In this document: one piece after another, positions 58,501 to 64,000 of the stretch | Layout of the letters: every line of letters starts with the position of its first letter | How positions within the stretch are numbered: position 1 is the stretch's first letter | Source of the DNA: Asterias rubens | Lineage: Eukaryota; Echinodermata; Asteroidea; Forcipulatida; Asteriidae | Direction of reading: 5' to 3' | Assembly: GCF_902459465.1 (NCBI RefSeq) | Contig: NC_047071.1 | Location: 8,884,098-8,948,097 of the forward strand | DNA length: 64,000 nt | Made by a program: the position numbers and the translations under genes | Notes under the pieces: generated by a model | Database searches by the model: none | Told to the model about the DNA's origin: nothing | Seen by the model: only the letters and a program-made list of their open reading frames with translations

Positions 58501-60434
58501 CTTGAACTAAAAATAATAACAGTTTTTAAAAAGGTTGAGATTTGCAAAAAGGCGACACTTTCTTGGTCTGCGAGAATATCTGAACAACCTAAATATTTAC
58601 CGCTTCGACTTCTGCCTCTTTGCTCTCCAAAAAACTGACGGCTTGCTCCAAGGATTGATTCTCTGTACCACTATGGTTTGGCAAACTCGCATTACCCTGG
58701 GGAAGAGATAAAACAAAAACAAATAACAAAAACAAATTTGATCGTTACCTGAGAAATTCTGCTACCTTATGAAGGGATTGTACATTCGATAATTAAAACC
58801 CACTGGTGTTGCAACCCTATAGCAAAACAAAACTGTGAAAATTTGATTGAAAAGGTGGTAGCGTTTTTGAGATTAATTTCCGAAAATCCGGAGTGGGTGT
58901 CCACACAGGAAGAATAATCTGCAATTAGAAAAGTGACAATCTTTGGAGATAAATTTTACTGCCCACAATTTACTGGTCCTCATTAAGCCAGCAGACTACA
59001 AAGGAACGCTGGAAGGGGTCTGGTAACTTACTATGTGTAGATTAAGATCTCGTTTATATCTTCTTTGTATATCTTTGGCAACCTTTTCTCGTAACACTCT
59101 CCTTTGCCTCTGGAAGGCTCTGTACAAAAGACGGGCATCAGGGTGATCCCTATCAAAAGTAAATGGGAACATAACTTTAAAAAGTACAATATTCCACCTC
59201 TGTTTCGTTAAGCAACTCAAATCTCCTAATGACAACAACGTAGCGTACAGTGGTGTATTTAAGCCACCTTCATGAAGGCAATTTCAATTGCTCCATACCC
59301 CTGTCTGGCCAACAAAGTGTTCCAGTAATATTTAATATCCCTCAACAAGGAAGGGTGGGGGGGGAGGGGCTTGCCCGAGGGCGCACGCCCACCAACCCCC
59401 TACCAATTTCCAGTGCGATTGAGTTTTTTGAGGAATGATTATGGAATTTTATGAATGATATCGTCATATCAAAATGTGTCGATATTGTCCAGGATAGGGG
59501 ACTAGTAGTGACTAGTGTAAGTAGTAGTAGTACTAATAGGAGTGTAGTGTCTAATAAGACTCTAGAGTCTAAGTCTAATGTATTCTAAGTGATTAATAGT
59601 ATCCTAGCGTCATACGTTATCGACCCCCAACTTTGATTCCCGTTTACCGCGAGATTGTGCAAGCTGCACCGGTGACAGTAGCTATGCAATTTATTCACGG
59701 TCTGTTTTTCATCAGGCTTTAATCATGCTGAGAATAAAGTTTCCTGTCGTTGGTTATGCTCAAGTCAAAACATTTATAAAATGATTGATTTTTGGAAAAA
59801 ATCACTAAAATCATCCATACAACCTCGAAAGTTCAAAACAAAATTACTATCTATCTGCTAGATTGAGTTTCATTCTGCTTTAGTCACTGGATGGATCACG
59901 TGAGGTGGTTACTATTTGGGATTCTATGGTGTGCCAAACTGCATACTGTAATAAATTCTGATAAGCATAATAAATATGAACTTGAAGTCTACATTAAAGA
60001 GAAAATATCATAGATTGGTTTCTTATCTCCTGAAACCAAACATTACTGATCTGAAATGGGGGAAAACGGATTGTTATGAAGTGTGGGAAAAGTTTCCGTA
60101 TGGCGCCACCACTTTTTCATTCGATATGAAATAATATAGTATCTAATTTACCTCAATGAGATATCCCTTTTTGTAAAAATGAGTGAAAAAGTGGTGGCGC
60201 CATACGGAAAGTTATCCAAGGCATTTATGGCGGAATAAATTTCCATGCGTCAACAAACCTAGCTGTGTACACTGCTGGTTAGCAGAGGTCAGAGTGATGA
60301 CAACATAACACCCATTTTAATACATACCTATACTTTGGAGGAAACAACTCTTGAAATTCAGGGAATGAATCAAATGGACCTAGTGTAACGTCGGGGTTTA
60401 ACAACATCTCGGCCAACTTCTTCACCGCCGCCAT
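55524..60434 (-). CDS. Unrecognised 170-residue coiled-coil protein, six coding exons
   Basis: Coding exons (minus strand): 60328-60434, 59032-59149, 58601-58696, 58008-58060, 56832-56916, 55524-55577. All are bounded by GT/AG and join in phase to a TGA at 55524-55526. The exon 4 donor (AAAAG|GTTATT) is the weakest. The protein starts MAAVKKLAEMLLNPDVTLG, has PFDSFPEFQELFPPKYR and a basic DHPDARLLYRAFQRQRRVLR helix, then two acidic/basic heptad segments (about 85-125), and an acidic end with INWSDDEFTLPEELKNL. It is predicted soluble and mostly helical, with no enzyme motif. The G-x-x-NW-[ST]-D-D ending recalls small kinetochore coiled-coil proteins such as CENP-H only loosely. Clean gene structure across 5 kb makes it a real gene. 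It shares a 63-bp promoter gap with NDUFS4. Confidence 0.8.
55978..56272. mobile_element. Family A MITE with central stem deleted
   Basis: Both ends perfect (TTAA, AGGCAGTGGACACTATTGG), but the central ~90 bp containing the palindrome is missing between 'gtgccatag' and 'ccaagggt'. It lies in the last intron of the coiled-coil gene. Confidence 0.9.
56369..56764. mobile_element. Family A MITE, complete
   Basis: 'ttaaaggcacaggacactattgg' to 'ccaatagtgtccagtgtctttaa'. The central stem is degraded on the right arm ('gaggtctcaaaagc'). Last intron of the coiled-coil gene. Confidence 0.85.
57592..57731. mobile_element. 140-bp inverted-repeat element
   Basis: The left arm 'gggacgctaggtggcagcagac' plus 'ttaccaggtaaatgtccattgttt' is mirrored by 'aaaacaatggatttcacctggtag' and 'gtctgctgccacctagagtccc'. 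The next 65 bp ('gcctgtacagcgcatttgg' to 'ttgattatta') look like a LINE or SINE 3' tail. Confidence 0.8.
58300..58470 (-). mobile_element. SINE-X, second copy
   Basis: The reverse complement of 'aggggatgcaactttttattt' and 'caagtaataaacc' and 'tgtacagccagggatcacac' matches the body of the repeat at 25477-25735. Intron 3 of the coiled-coil gene. Confidence 0.6.
60086..60217. mobile_element. Family H 132-bp MITE, copy 2
   Basis: The right end 'ccatacggaaagttatcc' is intact and the left end is mutated ('ggaaaagtttccg'). Interior nearly identical to copy 3. It sits in intron 1 of the coiled-coil gene. Confidence 0.9.
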
Positions 60435-60497
60435 TTTTCATATTTTGAAATAGCGCCCTCTTTAGTTTAAATTTACAAAACACAACCTTCAGGAAAA
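60435..60497. promoter_or_regulatory. 63-bp bidirectional promoter gap
   Basis: Separates the ATG of the coiled-coil gene (minus) from the ATG of NDUFS4 (plus). It holds the 14-mer ATAGCGCCCTCTTT (60450-60463), identical in complement to 10201-10214, and an AT-rich stretch, with no TATA box clearly placed for either gene. Leaders must be very short or the transcripts overlap. Confidence 0.7.
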
Positions 60498-63478
60498 ATG
60501 GCTTCCCTCTGTCGTTTAGCCACGAAATCTTCGCATTTCAACATCTTCCAGCGATGCATTTCAACTACAGCCTTGAGGACGTTAGCTGAAGGACAACAGG
60601 AGACACGGGTTGACATTGTTAAGGACAAAAGTGTAAGTATTGTAGTTGTAATATCGCAGTTGTAAATGTAACTCCCCTTTCTCTAAAAAAATGTTGTGGT
60701 CTAGTTTCCGGACAATGAAAACATTGAATTTTTGACTTTCAATCTGACATGACAATAAGCCGATTGGAAAAGTTTTCGAATGGCGCCACCACTTTTTCAT
60801 TCGATATGAAATAATATAGTATCTAATTTACCTCATTGATATATCCCTTTTTGGAAAAATGAGTGAAAAAGTGGTGGCGCCATACGGAAAGTTATCCAGC
60901 CGATTCACTATACAACTGCGCGAGTCTGTCACTGCTGACAACGCAATTTGTTTATCTCCCGTGACCTTTTGACAATACCCGGGTTTATTGTCAAAAGGTC
61001 ACGGGAGATAAACAAATTGCGTTGTCAGCAGTAACGGACATGCGCAGCTGCAATAGCGAATAGGCTTATTGAGGGGAAACCAGTCAACTCGCCCCTACTC
61101 ATTAAGCTTCCCCCTCACCTACCAAGTTGTACCATCTCAAGTCGCCCTGAAATGTTGCCCCTTCCTTACAAAGTCTCTCACTGTATTGACACTAATGACA
61201 GACATTAGACTCGCCACCGGCCCGGCATGCTCGGTCAAAAAGTCACCCCCTGCCTGGACTAGCCCCATAAAATTGGTTTAATAAAACTCTAATCCATTCC
61301 GTTACCGTATGGTGATTATATGAATGGTCGATTTATGGGGCTATCCCTGGACATGCTGGAAAAATTAGGATTGAACTAATTTATAATAATTAATCAGGTT
61401 AGTAAGTTTACTTTTCATATTTAATTTTAAAACAAATCCAAGTTTATTAACTTTTTTTTGTAATTGTTGAATTGATGATTGTTTAAATTTGTATAATTGA
61501 AACGGGATTTACTTTTATTTGTTTAAATATCCGTTTGTATTGTAAAATGTTTGTTAGTAAAATTGTCATGGATGGTGTTGTACCGCAAACCTTATAAAAA
61601 GTTATAGAAAGCTTTACTTTATTATCAGGGTGACGTAGACGAGATGGTTTTAACTTTATTACTTTTCTTTATTTAAATTTAATAGTCTTTAAAGGCAGTG
61701 GACACTATTTTTAATTGTCAAAGACTAGCCTTCACAGTTGGTGTATCTCAACATATGCATAAAATAACAAACCAGTGAAAATTTGAGCTCAATCGGTCGT
61801 CGAACTTGAGAGATAATAATGAAAGAAAAAGCACCCTTGTCACACGAAGTTGTGTGCGTTTAGATGGTTGATTTCGAGACCTCAAGTTCTAAATCTGAGG
61901 TCTCGAAATCAAAATCGTGGAAAACTACTTCTTTCTCGAAAACTATGGCACTTCAGAGGGAGCCGTTTCTCACAATGTTTTATACCATCAACCTCTCCCC
62001 ATTACTCGTCACCAAGTAAAGTTTTATAAATGCTAATAATTATTTTGAGTAATTACCAATAGTGTCCACTGCCTTTAAATTGAAATGACTGACATTTTCA
62101 TAAATATTGTACTTAACATTGTACTTTTTAAATATTTGATTGTTAAAAAAGTGTGATACTGTCATAAATTTAAATTTCAAGCCCTACTTTAATCATCTGG
62201 TGTCTCAAATTTCAAACCTAAACAGAAAAACATAAATTATTTTACTCGTCTTGGTGATAGGATGGTCGTTACTTGTTTGTTATTTGTTTTGACAAATTTG
62301 GTGTTTTTTTTACCAACTATTTTACAAAGCTTGCAGATGGATGTTCCCCTAAAGCTCAAGCCAAAACCTTTGTGAAAGACTTTGTAAAGACGACGAAAAC
62401 GACAACAACAAATTATTTTTGTCACTTTTGTGAAAGGGCTAATGACTTTATCCCTCAGACTTTGACACAGAGCGACTTTGTTCATGTTGTTGGGATTGAA
62501 TCTGTCAGGGGCAACTATGTAAAGGGCGACAATTAGCGGGGGCAGCATTGTTCAGCATTCATAAAAAAAAATGATTGAAAATGTTAACCACTGTCTTTTC
62601 TACATGTACGTGTTATCAATTTAGATGGACATCACCGCAGTGTCTGGCATCCCAGATGAACACATCAAGACGCGCCGTGCCCGCATCTTTGTCCCAGCCA
62701 GAAATGCCATGCAGTCTGGCACCAACAACACCCATCAATGGAAGCTGGAGTTTGAGACGAGAGAGAGATGGGAAAATCCACTCATGGGATGGGGTTCCAC
62801 GTCAGTACAATTTGTTGAACATTTCTTGATCCAATGATAGTACATGTACCTGTTGCCTGCTCATTTTGGGGTATTTTTTTCTGAACTAATGTATGTACTT
62901 GTTAGTAAAGATGATGGACAATGAGCTTTTAATACAGGGCCTTATACATGTACATGGAGTAGATCACATGGTCCATAAGGTCAAATCCAAGGTCAAAGTA
63001 GAGGTCAAAAGGTTATTAAACCTAAACATGTTCCTACAAAAAAGGTTAAAGCAGATTTGGAAAGCTTATGCACTTTCCATTTCAAAGACACCATTTTCAA
63101 CCAATTTGACCTACTTGTAATGGTTACCGATTTATGGTCGTTTGAATATCGGCAGTCAGGCGCATTTTGACAGAAGTCAACAAGAAAGAGCGAGTCGTAG
63201 CTCGAAAAACCATTTATCGGATTGAGCCGAAATTATAAATTTGAGCTTGTTGAGTCAGGATTACCCCATAACCCAAATTTAGTTGACGTTGGTAGGGTTA
63301 AAAATTGCCAGTTTGTGGGGTGATTTGACACGGAATGACCCGTAACAAAGTGTAAAAAAAAAAAAAACGTAATTGAATTAATTCCTTGTTTTCTCCTTAT
63401 CCAGGGCGGATCCTCTCTCTAATATATCATTGTCATTCTGCTCTAAGGAAGAAGCTTCAACATTTGCTGAGAAGAATG
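60498..63478 (+). CDS. NDUFS4: NADH dehydrogenase [ubiquinone] iron-sulfur protein 4, mitochondrial (3'-incomplete)
   Basis: Accessory subunit of the N-module of respiratory complex I on the matrix arm, needed for its stability. Visible coding exons: 60498-60632, 62625-62800, 63405-63478, joined by GT/AG introns in phase; about 128 of an expected ~175 residues. The first exon encodes a basic, Ser/Thr-rich mitochondrial presequence ([20 protein letters not shown]). Exon 2 holds [20 protein letters not shown] and [20 protein letters not shown], then [14 protein letters not shown]; exon 3 reads [20 protein letters not shown] then AEKNG. All align with the vertebrate protein. The remaining C-terminus, expected to begin after EKNG with W-x-Y, is past the window. 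Intron 1 contains a family H MITE, a 104-bp inverted repeat and a family A MITE. Confidence 0.95.
60766..60897. mobile_element. Family H 132-bp MITE, copy 3, with 8-bp target duplication
   Basis: Flanked by exact AGCCGATT at 60758-60765 and 60898-60905. The ends are inverted (left mutated 'ggaaaagttttcgaatggcgcc', right 'ggcgccatacggaaagttatcc'). An 8-bp duplication is typical of hAT and some related superfamilies. NDUFS4 intron 1. Confidence 0.95.
60930..61033. repeat. Near-perfect inverted repeat, ~48-bp arms
   Basis: The arm from 'cactgctgacaacgcaattt' through 'cccgtgaccttttgacaata' is repeated as its complement around a CCCGGG centre. Almost no mismatch, so it is young or maintained. NDUFS4 intron 1. 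Confidence 0.9.
61688..62079. mobile_element. Family A MITE, complete, NDUFS4 intron 1
   Basis: TTAA-flanked with AGGCAGTGGACACTATT at the left and CCAATAGTGTCCACTGCCT at the right. The central palindrome at about 61868-61912 is intact. Confidence 0.9.
62080..62624. other. NDUFS4 intron 1, remainder
   Basis: A 250-bp stretch at about 62265-62535 can be read as 87 codons on plus and 103 on minus, but with no recognisable motif and low complexity. I see no second gene. Confidence 0.4.
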
Positions 63479-63796
63479 GTAAGGGTTATTGAATTTATTT
63501 CATTATTGATGCTGCACGAAGCTCTTCATATACGGAATCATGGGTACAAGTACCAACAGCATCTTTGAACGTATTGAGGGCAGCATCCATACAAAAAAAC
63601 TCGCAAATTTCAAAATGTCGCCAGCAGGCAATCTTTGGAGATTCAAAATTTGTTGACATACATTGATTGACTTCTCATCAATGGGGGCACTTCAAAAAAA
63701 ATAGTTTGAAGGATGCTAACTACCATCACCATCTTCAGGATAAAAAAACAACAACACAGTTTCATTTTGTGGTAATGACCAAAGTTTGACCCTACC

Positions 63797-64000
63797 TTTA
63801 AAGCCATTATACACTTTCGGTACAGAAAACAAACAAAAAGTTCACAGATTTACAAATAATTTACAGGGTTTACAGAAGGTAATGGTGAAAGACTTCTCTT
63901 GAAATATTGTTCCATGAAATGCTTTACTTTTTGAGAAAACATTAAAACAATATCAGTTCTCGATAGCGAGAATTACGGATTTATTATAAACACATGTCAT
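63797..64000. mobile_element. Family C MITE, left half, cut by window edge
   Basis: 'ttaaagccattatacactttcggtacag', 'ttacagggtttacagaaggtaatggtg', then a central 'ttctcgatagcgagaatta' palindrome. It continues beyond the window. Confidence 0.8.

Noticed and set aside
62237..62548. Overlapping 87- and 103-codon frames on both strands in NDUFS4 intron 1
   Set aside because: Low-complexity Thr/Phe/Lys-rich products, mutually antisense, with no recognisable motif or splice context.

Overview
The window is animal nuclear DNA: AT-rich, with multi-exon genes in phase across GT/AG introns, and packed with short non-autonomous transposons, tRNA-derived SINEs and decayed retroelements. The dominant ~385-bp repeat, ending in AGGCAGTGGACACTATTGG inside TTAA target sites, is one I associate with echinoderm genomes, most likely a sea star. 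That assignment is from memory of repeat types, not from a search.

Five protein-coding loci and one degenerate or truncated paralogue are supported. (1) At 672-1229 (-) and 9230-10153 (-) lie two members of one unrecognised membrane-protein family with a coiled coil followed by membrane helices; the first carries a coiled coil built from five 21-bp tandem repeats. (2) At 18085-42039 (-) is a kinesin-13 family gene, KIF24, resolved here into ten coding exons (1420 residues: SAM domain, motor, long disordered tail, conserved C-terminal helix). (3) At 49389-50597 (+) is NUDT2 (Ap4A hydrolase) in two coding exons. KIF24 and NUDT2 are head to head, the same arrangement as in human 9p13. (4) At 55524-60434 (-) is a six-exon gene for an unrecognised 170-residue coiled-coil protein. 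(5) At 60498-63478 (+) is NDUFS4, a complex I subunit, whose last exon lies beyond the window. Loci 4 and 5 diverge from a 63-bp gap between start codons and must share a promoter.

Nearly everything else is repeat. At least five related MITE families (called A to E here) share TTAA targets and mostly AGG-type termini, which points to the Kolobok superfamily; about 18 copies belong to family A. Other elements include a 132-bp palindromic MITE in three copies (one with a clean 8-bp target duplication), a GGGCCC-ended MITE, several SINE families, two LINE 3' ends and a Penelope-like remnant. A nested stack sits at 44.7-46.3 kb: family A element, Penelope-like fragment inside it, and a 330-bp MITE inside that with an exact 4-bp target duplication.

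Layout: 0-10 kb membrane-protein paralogues plus MITEs; 10-18 kb gene-free and repeat-rich; 18-42 kb KIF24 with MITE- and SINE-filled introns; 42-49 kb intergenic nested repeats; 49-51 kb NUDT2; 51-55 kb repeats; 55-63.5 kb the divergent coiled-coil/NDUFS4 pair. No CRISPR array, rRNA or convincing functional tRNA gene was seen.
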